NCBI GenBank assembly: GCA_964369965.1
Contig: CAYJGF010000012.1
Coordinates: 1 to 64,000, forward strand
Reading direction: 5' to 3'
Source of the DNA: CAYJBH01 sp964369965
GTDB taxonomy: Bacteria; Bacillota; Clostridia; Oscillospirales; Ruminococcaceae
DNA: 64,000 bases
The translations under genes were made by a program, and so were the position numbers. The notes beneath the pieces were generated by a model that was given only the letters and a program-made list of their open reading frames with translations, did no database searches and was not told the DNA's origin. Position 1 is the first letter of the stretch; every line of letters starts with the position of its first letter. Shown here piece after piece: positions 6,412-15,330 of this stretch.

Positions 6412-8871
6412 ATGATAGCGATTTTAAAGCGGTTTTCGGTGACGACGGCGGTGTCGGCGCTGTTTTTTGTTCTGCTCGGGACGGGGGCTTTTGCGAACAC
6501 AGCTGTTAACGATGGCTTTACGGTAACAGGGGATACAGCCAATTATACATACGTTGGCGACATTCTAACCATCATAGGCAACGGCGACTTCATCATCGCC
6601 AACACCGATCCCACCACCCCCACCACCGATACAATCATCGTGAATTCCGGCGTGACCGCCAACATCACCTTGAAAGATGTCAACATCGATGTATCCGGCA
6701 CTGATAACGCCTGCGCCTTTCAAATACAAAACACCGCCACCGCAAACATCACCCTGCTCGGCACCAACACCCTGCATAGCGGCAAATACAAAGCCGGATT
6801 GCAGGTTGAACTCCACTATATTACAAACAAAAACATCACCTATGGCACCTTAATAATAACAGCGGCTTCCACCGGCTCCCTCACCGCCACCGGCGGTTAT
6901 AACGGCGCCGGCATCGGTGACGATTTTTATTCCGGCAACAAGGCCCACGACGGCTCCGGACATATCTTCATCCACGGCGGCACCGTGACGGCAACAGGGA
7001 CCGGCGGCGGTGCCGGCATCGGCGGCGGCGGCGGTATAACCTCAACCAATGCCACCTTGAAGGATGGCTCCGGCTCCGGCACCAACGCCAGCGTAATCTC
7101 CATCACCGGCGGCACCTTGGTTGCCACCGGCGGTATTCGTGCCGCCGGCATCGGCGCAGGTGCCGGCGACGGCATTAACATATTTGGTGTAAGCAACCGT
7201 ATCACCATCTCGGGCGGCGACGTTACCGCAAATGGCGGTGCGGACGCTGCCAATAATGGCGGTGCCGGCATCGGCGACAGTTACGGTAACACGATTGATA
7301 CTTACTCCAACTTTGATACAACCACCACCGGCACCGCGCTTATTCGTGCAACCGCAGGTGACAACTTCGGTGCTCACATTAATGGTTTAACGTTTTTTGA
7401 TCAGCTGAGCGGTATAATCTTCCGTGCTAAGGATGGCACTGTTCACGGCACACAAACCCTGTTATCAGATATAACAAATCCGTCTGATTCTACTTTCGTT
7501 ATAGAAAATAACAGTTCCCTAACCCTTGCAGAGGGTGTCACCTTTACAAACTATCTTTCGTTTGTTATGTCGGATAATTCCAAACTCATTATAAATAACG
7601 GTGCCACATTTATAAATCGTGAAGACCCAGACCCCCATAATAACCAAACTGCCCAATTACTTCAGCCCAATGAAGGTTCTATAATTGAAGTGCACGGCAT
7701 GTTAGATATCCGGGATGCTGTTTTCACTATTGATCTATCTAACACACTCAATGTACACAGCGGCGGCTCGGTAATATTGGGGAGTGCAACCAAGCTCCAT
7801 AACTCCGGTGCTATCAAAGTCTTTTCCGGTGGAATGTTAAGAGTTGATTACAACTTTAGTTCGTACGGAAATATTTATGGGACAGGGACAATAGATTATG
7901 CCGACCCGGTTTTATACATATCGGATACCGTTCTTCGCTTTCATGAAGTTGCCGGGAAAAAGCAGTTTGACTTTCTTAGCAATGGCGCTACCATTCCAAT
8001 TAATTACACCGGTGATGTCACACTCCGGTCCGAGACCGAGGCCGAATATAATGTATTAATTTCAAGTGGTGTGCACAACATAACCTTAGATGGGGTTAAA
8101 ATCAATTCTACGCGCAGCAATGGTATTCAGATTGGTGATTCAAGCCTTAGCCCTGTTACTGCGAATATAACCTTAAAAGGTGATAACACCTTGCAGAGTG
8201 TGTCAGACGCGATGCTTGTGTTCCCCGGCTCCACCCTTAATATCACGGCGGCATCGACCGGCACGCTCACCGCCACCGGCGCAATAAACAGCACAGGCAT
8301 CGGCGCAGGCGGCACTGTCAACATCGCCGGTGGCACAGTGAATGCCCTCGGCGGTGAAAATGCTGCCGGTATCGGCAGTGGGTATGAGCCCGATGTCGGT
8401 GCCTGGCCTATCGGCAACATCAACATCTTGGGCGGCACAATCTTCGCCGAGGGTGGTTATGGTGCCGCAGGCATCGGCGGCGCAAACGGCGGCGACGGCG
8501 GCAACATCACCATCTCGGGTGGCAATGTGACGGCAAGGGGCACCGCAGGCGGAGTTGGCATCGGCGCAGGCAATGGCGGCAATGCCGGCACACTGATCAT
8601 TAGCGGCGGTGTGACCACTGCCATCGGCGGTGAGCCGTTAAGCGGCACAACAATGTTGAGCGCATTCTCGGCAAAACCCACCCTATCCCCCCTACCGAAC
8701 TTCCTAACGATTGTTTCGGCAGGCGGTGATAATAACCACTTGAGCGTGGTAGACGCCGGCACAAACTACCACACAAACAACACGGTGCGAATCGCATTCG
8801 AGTTTGTACCACCACCGGTGGTAGAAAGTGCGGCGATAGCACCGCTGACCGGTGTTTATCTGAAAAAGTAA
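6412..8871 (+). CDS. Secreted Gly/Thr-rich beta-helix-type repeat protein
   Basis: 819 residues. A signal peptide (about 1-28: KR, then a hydrophobic run ending GAFA) is followed by a low-charge protein rich in Gly, Thr, Asn and Ile. Two similar halves are visible. Each has a block like SGVTANITLKDV or SGVHNITLDGVK, then NITL-G-NTL, then many short repeats of the type GGTVTATGG and AAGIGGG (about 150-310 and 590-740). This is typical of parallel beta-helix or carbohydrate-binding surface proteins of Firmicutes, and the function is inferred only as cell-surface or matrix binding. The C-terminus reads APLTGVYLKK and stops. APLTG resembles an xPxTG sorting motif, but no membrane segment follows. 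It has its own promoter and terminator. A class B sortase lies at 10702, beyond comM. GC-rich DNA repeats (GCCGGCATCGG) track the protein repeats. Confidence 0.75.
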   Translation: MIAILKRFSVTTAVSALFFVLLGTGAFANTAVNDGFTVTGDTANYTYVGDILTIIGNGDFIIANTDPTTPTTDTIIVNSGVTANITLKDVNIDVSGTDNACAFQIQNTATANITLLGTNTLHSGKYKAGLQVELHYITNKNITYGTLIITAASTGSLTATGGYNGAGIGDDFYSGNKAHDGSGHIFIHGGTVTATGTGGGAGIGGGGGITSTNATLKDGSGSGTNASVISITGGTLVATGGIRAAGIGAGAGDGINIFGVSNRITISGGDVTANGGADAANNGGAGIGDSYGNTIDTYSNFDTTTTGTALIRATAGDNFGAHINGLTFFDQLSGIIFRAKDGTVHGTQTLLSDITNPSDSTFVIENNSSLTLAEGVTFTNYLSFVMSDNSKLIINNGATFINREDPDPHNNQTAQLLQPNEGSIIEVHGMLDIRDAVFTIDLSNTLNVHSGGSVILGSATKLHNSGAIKVFSGGMLRVDYNFSSYGNIYGTGTIDYADPVLYISDTVLRFHEVAGKKQFDFLSNGATIPINYTGDVTLRSETEAEYNVLISSGVHNITLDGVKINSTRSNGIQIGDSSLSPVTANITLKGDNTLQSVSDAMLVFPGSTLNITAASTGTLTATGAINSTGIGAGGTVNIAGGTVNALGGENAAGIGSGYEPDVGAWPIGNINILGGTIFAEGGYGAAGIGGANGGDGGNITISGGNVTARGTAGGVGIGAGNGGNAGTLIISGGVTTAIGGEPLSGTTMLSAFSAKPTLSPLPNFLTIVSAGGDNNHLSVVDAGTNYHTNNTVRIAFEFVPPPVVESAAIAPLTGVYLKK

Positions 8872-8884
8872 TAGAGAATAATTT

Positions 8885-8922
8885 TTAGCGGATGCAGTTT
8901 GTGTGCATCCGCTAAGGTTTTG
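8885..8922 (+). terminator. Intrinsic terminator of the repeat-protein gene
   Basis: TTAGCGGATGCA (8885-8896) pairs perfectly with TGCATCCGCTAA (8904-8915), followed by GGTTTTGTTT. It is 13 bp after the stop codon. It may also serve the convergent comM gene, but no matching T run is seen on the minus side. Confidence 0.85.
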
Positions 8923-9016
8923 TTTGGCATTGTTTTCGGTGTAGGCGGTGGTGTGGGGGGCTTGACTGAGGGTGGGGGCACCAAACCCAAAATCAGCGCT
9001 CGCAACACCTATACAC

Positions 9017-10531
9017 TTACCTATTATACCCTGCCTTATGCTCCACCCTGCGATACCTAAGTGCCTCGCCTATGTGCTCCGGTCTTATCTGCTCGCTTGC
9101 GGCGAGGTCGGCGATGGTTCTCGCCACCTTTAAAATTCGATCGTGCGCTCTTGCCGATAATGACATGCTGTCGAATGCCTTTTTGAAAAGCTCGGCGGCA
9201 TCGGGCGTCATCACACACATATCGGCAAGACTGCCGGCAGGGAGTAACGCGTTGCAGATAACCCCACGGCTTTTTTGCCGCTCACGCGCGAGAACGACCC
9301 TTTTTATTATATTACTCGAGCATTCCGCCGGCTTTTTGCCTGTTAGTGAGGCATAGTCGACACTCGGCACATCGATATGTATGTCAATTCGGTCGAGAAG
9401 TGGTCCGGATATGCGGTTGTGATAGCGTTCTATATTAAATGGTGAGCAGGTGCACTGCTGTTTCGGGTGACCGCTGTATCCGCAAGGGCAGGGGTTCATC
9501 GCGGCGACGATAATCGCGTTGCAGGGGTAGGTATAACTGCCGCTCACGCGTGAGACGGTCACCTTTTTATCCTCTATAGGTTGGCGTAATATCTCTATTG
9601 CACCGCGGTTGAACTCCGGCAGTTCGTCCAAGAACAACACACCGTGGTGCGCAAGTGAAATCTCGCCCGGTCGAGGTGTCGAGCCACCGCCGGAAAGCCC
9701 CGCGGGGGAGACGGTGTGGTGCGGTGAGCGAAAGGGTGGCTGGGTCACAAGCGCGCCCCCTCGAGGCAATAATCCGGCAACGGAGTATATTTTTGTCACC
9801 TCTATCGACTGCTCAAAGGTCAGCGGCGGCAGTATCGAGGGCAGTCGCTTTGCGAGCATACTCTTGCCGGTGCCGGGCGGACCGCACATCAATATATTGT
9901 GACCACCGGCGGCGGCGACCTCTATCGCCCTGCGTGCCTCACGTTGACCTTTCACATCGGCAAAGTCCGGCAGGAGGCTTTTCTCCACCGAATCTTGCTG
10001 TTCGTGACGGTGTGGCGGTATTCGCGTCCCCTTGAAATGTCGGAGTATTTCGGTGACACTACCAGCGGCGTGCACCTCAATATTTTGTATTACCGATGCC
10101 TCGTTTGCGTTGTCGGTGGGGACAAAAAGGTGTTTTATGCCGCCCTCCCTCGCCGCGATTGCCATGGATATGACACCCTTGACCGCGCGCAGTTCCCCCG
10201 AAAGGCTAAGCTCCCCCAAAAACGCGCAGTCCGTTATGTCCGCCTGCAACTGCTCACTCGCAATCAACACCGATATCAATATCGGCAGGTCATAGAGCGG
10301 CCCTGCCTTGCGCACATCGCCCGGCGCAAGATTGACCGTTATGTGATGGGACGGCACATCAAAACCTAAATTTTTTATTGCCGAACGAACTCTGTCCCTC
10401 GACTCCTTGACAGCGTTGTCCGGCAAACCCACAATGTCAAATTGAGGCAGACCGTTTGAAATATCGGTCTCCACCGTCACGGAATATCCGTCAAGTGCGG
10501 TGACCCCAAGGCTGTTTACGCGAGAGTACAT
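9017..10531 (-). CDS. comM: YifB/ComM family Mg-chelatase-like AAA+ ATPase
   Basis: 504 residues, full length. An N-terminal Lon-like S5 fold (MYSRVNSLGVTALDGYSV, GLPDNAVKESRDRVRSAI) is followed by an AAA+ core with Walker A GPPGTGKS (about 215) and the Walker B-like LFLDELPEF. The cysteine-bearing insert NPCPCGYSG-PKQQCTCS and the C-terminal Mg-chelatase domain (SARAHDRILKVARTIADL) follow. ComM in naturally competent bacteria is a branch-migration helicase that helps integrate incoming DNA. In Clostridia the role is inferred. Transcribed alone and divergent from the sortase gene at 10702. Confidence 0.92.
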   Translation of the reverse strand: MYSRVNSLGVTALDGYSVTVETDISNGLPQFDIVGLPDNAVKESRDRVRSAIKNLGFDVPSHHITVNLAPGDVRKAGPLYDLPILISVLIASEQLQADITDCAFLGELSLSGELRAVKGVISMAIAAREGGIKHLFVPTDNANEASVIQNIEVHAAGSVTEILRHFKGTRIPPHRHEQQDSVEKSLLPDFADVKGQREARRAIEVAAAGGHNILMCGPPGTGKSMLAKRLPSILPPLTFEQSIEVTKIYSVAGLLPRGGALVTQPPFRSPHHTVSPAGLSGGGSTPRPGEISLAHHGVLFLDELPEFNRGAIEILRQPIEDKKVTVSRVSGSYTYPCNAIIVAAMNPCPCGYSGHPKQQCTCSPFNIERYHNRISGPLLDRIDIHIDVPSVDYASLTGKKPAECSSNIIKRVVLARERQKSRGVICNALLPAGSLADMCVMTPDAAELFKKAFDSMSLSARAHDRILKVARTIADLAASEQIRPEHIGEALRYRRVEHKAGYNR

Positions 10532-10667
10532 AGCATATTTACCCCATTTTTATTTAATAATACTACATTTTTTTACACTTTTCAACATCTTTAAATATAT
10601 TTTTACAACAATTGAGATACAAATAAAAATTTTTTGCAATCTCCTTTTATTTTTCACAAAAAGATGA

Positions 10668-10673
10668 TATAAT
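10668..10673 (+). promoter_or_regulatory. Probable -10 element for the class B sortase gene
   Basis: TATAAT lies 28 bp upstream of the sortase start in a very AT-rich divergent gap (10532-10701). The -35 region (TTTTAT, 17 bp upstream) is a weak match. Confidence 0.45.
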
Positions 10674-10701
10674 GTAATTAAATATCGTTAGGAGTTGCGC
10701 T

Positions 10702-11469
10702 ATGTCGTTTAATGAAATCCCCACAATTAAAAAAATCATGTTCGTATTTGTTGCGCTGGCATTTATTGTTGCGAGCATATTGATGATTCGCGTGTACACC
10801 CTCGACAGTGCACCGGTGGAGGTTGCACCGTCCTCATCCGAACCGTCCGAGGTTGAAAGCGAGTCCGCGCCCGAGAGTGAGAGCCTGCCACCGGAACCGG
10901 AGGAGGAGGAGATTGACCTCGCGCAGTTAAAGGAGCAAAACTCCGATACCATCGGCTATTTAGAGGTGCCGAATACCGTCATCAGCTATCCTGTCATGCG
11001 CGGAGTCGACAATGTGAAATACCTTACCACCAACTTTGAGGGGGAGTATGATGCACACGGCGCTGTCTTTGCCGACATGTTCAACGGCGACTCGCTCACA
11101 GGTCCGCTGACCATACTCTATGCCCACTATACACCGGACGACACGTTTTTCACCCAACTTCACCGCTATGACGACGTCGATTATTTAATGGATAATCCCG
11201 ACATGACACTCCTCACCGACAGTGGTGAGCTGGAGTATGAGATTGTCGCCGCCTTTACCAACGACAACTACAATCTGCTATACGAAAAGGATTATTCCGA
11301 CCCGACGGTCATGCAAGGTTTTATAGACCATGTAGTGCAGATTGACCCCAACGCCATAGTCAAATCGGACTCCATGGGCGTCGACGATAACTACCTGCTG
11401 TTATCCACCTGCATGAACTCCTACGAGAGCGTTGATAACAGGTTTATAGTTGTGGGGAAATTGAAATAG
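10702..11469 (+). CDS. Class B sortase
   Basis: 255 residues. One N-terminal membrane anchor (about 10-30) is followed by a Ser/Pro/Glu-rich linker (about 38-73) and a sortase barrel. Class B features are visible: DTIGYLEVPNTVISYPVM, the H of LYAHYTPDDTFF (about 141), the nucleophile C of LSTCMNS (about 237) and the R of NRFIVVGKL. Sortases cleave a sorting motif on secreted proteins at the membrane and join them to peptidoglycan or to each other. Start ATG 10702 follows AGGAG. It is a single gene, followed by the phosphohexomutase after 69 bp. No substrate is adjacent. The secreted repeat protein at 6412 is the nearest candidate. It has diverged in sequence from the second sortase at 50974, so the two likely act on different substrates. 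Confidence 0.9.
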   Translation: MSFNEIPTIKKIMFVFVALAFIVASILMIRVYTLDSAPVEVAPSSSEPSEVESESAPESESLPPEPEEEEIDLAQLKEQNSDTIGYLEVPNTVISYPVMRGVDNVKYLTTNFEGEYDAHGAVFADMFNGDSLTGPLTILYAHYTPDDTFFTQLHRYDDVDYLMDNPDMTLLTDSGELEYEIVAAFTNDNYNLLYEKDYSDPTVMQGFIDHVVQIDPNAIVKSDSMGVDDNYLLLSTCMNSYESVDNRFIVVGKLK

Positions 11470-11488
11470 CTGTGAATTAGACATAATT

Positions 11489-11517
11489 TTGCAGATGTTT
11501 TATTATAATATTATAAA
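11489..11517 (+). promoter_or_regulatory. Possible promoter for the phosphohexomutase gene
   Basis: TTGCAG (11489-11494) and TATAAA (11512-11517) are 17 bp apart. A TATAAT also occurs at 11504-11509. The leader to ATG 11539 would be short, so this call is tentative. Confidence 0.35.
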
Positions 11518-11538
11518 AACAAAAGGAAAAACGAAGAT

Positions 11539-13251
11539 ATGAACAACGAAATTATGCTACAATATGCGCGTTGGATAGGTCGCGAGTTGATGGACGACGA
11601 CCTCATGCCGGAGCTTATATCGATACAGGGCGACGAGGCGGAAATTGCGGAGCGTTTTGCCAAAAACCTCGAGTTTGGCACCGGCGGTCTACGCGGAATT
11701 ATCGGTGCCGGCACCAACCGTATGAACATATACACCGTTGCCAAGGCTACGCAGGGTCTTTGTGCATATATTCTGAAAAACAACCTTGCAAAGGCGGTTG
11801 CGATAGGTTATGACAGTAGAATAAAGAGCGTGGATTTTGCTAAGGTGGCGGCAGGTGTGCTTGCTGCAAACGGTATAAAAGCTCACCTTTATCGTGAGCT
11901 CTGCCCTACCCCGATGGTCTCCTACGCGGTGCGTGAGCTTGGTTGCGGTGCCGGCATCATGGTCACCGCCAGCCACAACCCGGCGAAGTATAACGGCTAT
12001 AAGGCGTACGGCGCGGACGGTTGCCAGATGACCGACAAGAGTGCCGGCGAGGTACTTTGTGAGGTGAACCGCCTCGACATATTTGACGATGTTCATGTTG
12101 CTGATTTTGATGCCGCTCTTGCAGGCGGCGATATCTGCTATATCACGGATGAGCTTTGCAAAAGGTATTTTGACAGCGTTGCCTCTCAAAGCCTGCGCGA
12201 TGTGTTATCCTCCTCACAACTTAAAATAGTCTATACACCACTCAACGGTGCAGGCAATAAACCGGTGCGACATATCCTTGATATGATGGGCGCGAAAAAT
12301 ATCTCAATAGTGCCACAGCAGGAGATGCCGGACGGTCATTTCCCCACCTGCCCCTACCCTAATCCGGAATCTCGTGAGGCACTCACCCTCGGTATCGAGC
12401 GTTGCAAAGAGCTTGGCGCGGATCTTTTGATTGCCACCGACCCGGACTGTGACCGCGTGGGCATTGCTATCCGTGACGGCGAGGATTTTTTCCTCCCGAG
12501 CGGCAACGAGATCGCCCTCTTGTTACTGGATTATATCATAAAATCGCGGCTTGAAAAAGGCACAATGCCACAAAATCCGGTGTTTGTCAAGTCGGTGGTC
12601 ACCACCGACCTCGCCGAGGATATCGCCTCCGGTGCAGGAGTGGAAACTCGCAACGTGTTGACCGGGTTTAAATATATCGGCGAGCAGATTCTCTTTTTGG
12701 AACAAAAGGGGGAGGAAAATCGCTTTATCTTCGGTTGTGAGGAGAGTTACGGTTATTTAATCGGCACATCGGTGCGCGATAAGGACGCGGTAGTCGCCTC
12801 CATGCTGGTTGCCGAGATGGCGGCGCATTATGCCGCGAACGGATTGTCGGTTAAAAAGGCGCTCACCGACATATATGAGCGGTACGGCTATGAGATAAAC
12901 TCTATTGAGAGCTTTGAGTTCGAGGGGCTGTCCGGTATCGAGACCATGTCGAAGATTATGAGTGATATGCGCGAAAATCCACCGAGCGAAATTGCAAACA
13001 GACCGGTTAAGGTGTTTAGCGACTACCTCATAGGCAAAAGGTTTAAGGGCGGTGAGAGCTATGATATAGGGCTGCCGCTGTCTAACATACTCGGCTTTAA
13101 GATGCAGGGGTGCAACGCGATTATCCGCCCCTCCGGAACCGAACCGAAGATTAAAATTTACTACAGCGCAACGGCGAAGTCAAAGGCAGAGGCCGAGGGT
13201 GTTATAGCGGAGCTTAAGGTCGAGATGTCGAAACTTTTGAATAATTGCTAA
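11539..13251 (+). CDS. pgcA: Phosphoglucomutase/phosphomannomutase
   Basis: 570 residues, the size of the Firmicutes PgcA-type alpha-phosphohexomutase. It interconverts hexose 1- and 6-phosphates (glucose, possibly mannose), feeding UDP-glucose and glycopolymer synthesis. Motifs in order: FGTGGLRGIIG-GTNRMN, the phosphoserine loop TASHNPAKYNGYK, the Mg-binding DPDCDR (about 302-307), the sugar-specificity loop FGCEESYG (about 400), and the C-terminal phosphate-binding RPSGTEPKIKIY. Start ATG 11539 follows AAAAGGAAAAACG. It lies between the sortase gene and the rplS promoter and is probably transcribed alone. Confidence 0.92.
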   Translation: MNNEIMLQYARWIGRELMDDDLMPELISIQGDEAEIAERFAKNLEFGTGGLRGIIGAGTNRMNIYTVAKATQGLCAYILKNNLAKAVAIGYDSRIKSVDFAKVAAGVLAANGIKAHLYRELCPTPMVSYAVRELGCGAGIMVTASHNPAKYNGYKAYGADGCQMTDKSAGEVLCEVNRLDIFDDVHVADFDAALAGGDICYITDELCKRYFDSVASQSLRDVLSSSQLKIVYTPLNGAGNKPVRHILDMMGAKNISIVPQQEMPDGHFPTCPYPNPESREALTLGIERCKELGADLLIATDPDCDRVGIAIRDGEDFFLPSGNEIALLLLDYIIKSRLEKGTMPQNPVFVKSVVTTDLAEDIASGAGVETRNVLTGFKYIGEQILFLEQKGEENRFIFGCEESYGYLIGTSVRDKDAVVASMLVAEMAAHYAANGLSVKKALTDIYERYGYEINSIESFEFEGLSGIETMSKIMSDMRENPPSEIANRPVKVFSDYLIGKRFKGGESYDIGLPLSNILGFKMQGCNAIIRPSGTEPKIKIYYSATAKSKAEAEGVIAELKVEMSKLLNNC

Positions 13252-13278
13252 ATTTTATTGATTTTTTCCCTAAAACAC

Positions 13279-13307
13279 TTGCATTTTCTTTCAAAATATG
13301 ATATGAT
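13279..13307 (+). promoter_or_regulatory. Promoter of the rplS-lepB-rbgA-rnhB-yraN block
   Basis: TTGCAT (13279-13284) and TATGAT (13302-13307) have 17-bp spacing, in the gap after pgcA. Transcription would begin near 13314, leaving a leader of about 175 nt before rplS. Confidence 0.65.
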
Positions 13308-13313
13308 ATCAAG

Positions 13314-13489
13314 GCACCGTTTGCTAAAGAGCAAAATTATATCGGCAGTCCTCTGAATGAAATATTTCATGAATGTCGCAACAGTCTTACGGGGAGGATG
13401 CGGGGTGCGCTTTGTTGTTGCAAGCATTTTGCAGGCGCGACGCTAACCCTCCGTTGCAGACCGCACGGAATGTGCAGAAAGGTAAAATC
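13314..13489 (+). promoter_or_regulatory. Long structured 5' leader of rplS
   Basis: The leader has several possible stems: TTGCT/AGCAA (13321-13334), the perfect palindrome ATGAAATATTTCAT (13357-13370), and GGAGG pairing with CCTCC across a nested TTGCAA/TTTTGCAG hairpin (about 13394-13453). A further CCGT/ACGG stem lies near 13451-13468. An L19-leader family is known upstream of rplS in Bacilli, but I cannot confirm membership. A 29-codon frame (13357-13446) lacks a ribosome binding site. Autoregulation by L19 is a guess from context. Confidence 0.4.
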
Positions 13490-13855
13490 ATGACAATGGA
13501 CGCAATTAAACTTATCACACAGGACAGCAAAAAAGCGGAGCTGCCATCTTTCAGCGTCGGCGACACCGTGCGTGTCAATGTGCGCATCAAGGAGGGCGAG
13601 CGCGAGCGTGTTCAGGCATTCGAAGGCACCGTCATAGCCAGAAAACACGGCGATATTAATGAGACTTTCACCGTGCGCCGCACATCATACGGTGTGGGCG
13701 TCGAGCGTGTGTTCCCTATCCATTCCCCATTTGTGGAGAGTGTGACCGTAGTGCGTTTCGGTAAAGTTCGCAGGGCAAAACTTTTCTATCTGCGCGAGCG
13801 TACCGGCAAATCTGCCAAGGTCAAGGAGCAGATCAGGCACAGAGCGAGCAAATAG
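13490..13855 (+). CDS. rplS: 50S ribosomal protein L19
   Basis: 121 residues, slightly above the usual ~115. Typical L19 sequence: LPSFSVGDTVRVNVRIKEGERERVQAFEGTVI, then FTVRR-SYGVGVERVFPIHSP and VRRAKLFYLRERTGKSAKVKE. It contacts the 30S-50S interface near helix 14. I chose ATG 13490 (MTMDAIKLI) because AAAGG lies 7 bp upstream. The in-frame extension upstream covers the leader and is not protein-like. The usual upstream neighbours trmD/rimM/rpsP are absent here, so rplS heads its own unit with lepB, rbgA, rnhB and yraN. Confidence 0.97.
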   Translation: MTMDAIKLITQDSKKAELPSFSVGDTVRVNVRIKEGERERVQAFEGTVIARKHGDINETFTVRRTSYGVGVERVFPIHSPFVESVTVVRFGKVRRAKLFYLRERTGKSAKVKEQIRHRASK

Positions 13856-13874
13856 ACTTTTTGCTTTTTTTAAG

Positions 13875-13922
13875 CCCATCATACCATTTCGCCGGATATT
13901 ATAGGTGATGAGGTGTGATGGG
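13875..13922 (+). terminator. Hairpin between rplS and lepB (possible attenuator/terminator)
   Basis: CCCATCATACC (13875-13885) pairs with GGTGTGATGGG (13912-13922), including one G-T, with a 26-base loop. It is followed by a T-rich stretch but not a clean T run. It would partly insulate lepB and downstream genes from rplS transcription. Confidence 0.45.
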
Positions 13923-13946
13923 ATTTATCTATTTTAGGGTTTTTTA

Positions 13947-14480
13947 ATGCAGGATACATCAAAATTTAACCGAGATTTTTTCGAGTGGATCGATGCGCTC
14001 ATATTCTGTGCGGTCGCTATCATACTTATCTTCATATTTTTTTTCAGGTTGGTGGTGGTGCAAGGCGCCTCCATGGAGCCGAACTTTATTGAGGGTGACC
14101 GCCTGATCATTCGCAGTATCGGCTACACCCCCGAGCGCGGCGACGTGGTAGTATTGGACAGCTATTCCGGCACCGGCAAACCACTTGTCAAACGCGTCAT
14201 AGCACTCGGTGGCGACGTTGTGGACATCGACCCTGTGACCTTTGCCGTCACCATCAACGGGGAGGTTATCGACGAGCCGTACATAGCCGCGCCTACCAAC
14301 CGAGTGGACGACATCGGCTACCCTTTCACCGTCAGTGAGGGGCACATCTTCGTGATGGGTGACAATCGACAAAACTCCAAAGACAGCCGCAGTTTCGACA
14401 TAGGCGAGGTGGACGAGCGCAGTGTAATGGGCAAGGCAGTAGCAAGAATTTGGCCGTTTTATAGGGTGGGGGTGTTGTGA
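13947..14480 (+). CDS. lepB: Signal peptidase I
   Basis: 177 residues, the short Gram-positive type. One N-terminal membrane segment (about 14-34) is followed by box B QGASMEPN with the catalytic serine (about 42), box D with LVKRVIALGGD and the general-base lysine (about 82), and box E GDNRQNSKDSRSF. It removes signal peptides from secreted preproteins at the outer face of the membrane, for example those of the 6412 and 51769 proteins. Its stop is 1 bp before the rbgA start. Confidence 0.95.
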   Translation: MQDTSKFNRDFFEWIDALIFCAVAIILIFIFFFRLVVVQGASMEPNFIEGDRLIIRSIGYTPERGDVVVLDSYSGTGKPLVKRVIALGGDVVDIDPVTFAVTINGEVIDEPYIAAPTNRVDDIGYPFTVSEGHIFVMGDNRQNSKDSRSFDIGEVDERSVMGKAVARIWPFYRVGVL

Positions 14481-14481
14481 G

Positions 14482-15330
14482 ATGAACATTCAATGGTTCC
14501 CCGGTCATATGACCAAGACCTTTCGCGCGGTGGAAAAGATTTTGCCGAGCATTGATGCCGTTATCGTTCTTTTGGACGCGCGAATACCCTCCTCCAGCCA
14601 AAATCCGAAGCTCTCGGAGCTTATCGCCGACAAACCAAAGCTCTATGTCCTTAACAAGGCGGATCTCGCCGATAAGTCATCGAACGACCGCTGGCTCTCC
14701 CACCTCTCAAAAGAAGAGACGGCAATCGCTGTCTCTTCCAAATCGCCTGCCTCATCAAAGGCGGTGCTCGGCGCACTCCAAAAGGTCACCGAAAGGATTA
14801 GCGAACGGCGACGCGCTAAAGGTATCGTGGGCATGAGCATGTCCATACTGGTATGCGGCATACCGAATGTCGGCAAATCAACCCTTATCAACCTGCTCTC
14901 GGGCAGTGCTAAGGCAAGAGCCGCCGACAAACCGGGTGTGACACGCGGATTACAGCGCATTAACCTCAAAGGTCTTGACCTTGTCGACGTGCCGGGGCTG
15001 CTTTGGCCTAAGTTTGAGGACAATAAAACCGCCTCCAACCTCGCATTTATCGGCTCGATAAACGACGACATCATCGGCAAGGAGGAGCTTGCGGCGAACC
15101 TGCTCTTTGAGCTTGCCTCGATGGAAAACAATCGGTTGTGTGAGCGGTTTAAACTTCCGAGCGAGGTGCTGACACTGCCGATGTACGAGCTTTTAGAGGA
15201 GATAGGTCGCCGTCGTGGTATGCTTATCCGCGGTGGTGAGGTGGATCTCGAGCGGACCGCGATAATGGTCATCGACGAATTTCGCGCCGCAAAGTTTGGG
15301 AGGATAACGCTTGAACAACCCACTTTATGA
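14482..15330 (+). CDS. rbgA: Ribosome biogenesis GTPase RbgA (YlqF)
   Basis: 282 residues. A circularly permuted GTPase with G4 (NKAD, about 55) before G1 (GIPNVGKST, about 130) and G3 (DVPG, about 172), preceded by the family start NIQWFPGHMTK. It assists late assembly of the 50S subunit. The order lepB-rbgA-rnhB is the classic Firmicutes order. Its last 20 bp overlap the rnhB start. Confidence 0.96.
   Translation: MNIQWFPGHMTKTFRAVEKILPSIDAVIVLLDARIPSSSQNPKLSELIADKPKLYVLNKADLADKSSNDRWLSHLSKEETAIAVSSKSPASSKAVLGALQKVTERISERRRAKGIVGMSMSILVCGIPNVGKSTLINLLSGSAKARAADKPGVTRGLQRINLKGLDLVDVPGLLWPKFEDNKTASNLAFIGSINDDIIGKEELAANLLFELASMENNRLCERFKLPSEVLTLPMYELLEEIGRRRGMLIRGGEVDLERTAIMVIDEFRAAKFGRITLEQPTL

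Noticed and set aside
7042..7377. Minus-strand ORFs rich in Gly/Pro opposite the secreted repeat gene
   Set aside because: They mirror the GC-rich repeats of the real gene and lack family similarity or start signals.
13357..13446. 29-codon leader peptide before rplS
   Set aside because: No ribosome binding site and no stretch of control codons; kept only as a note under the leader.
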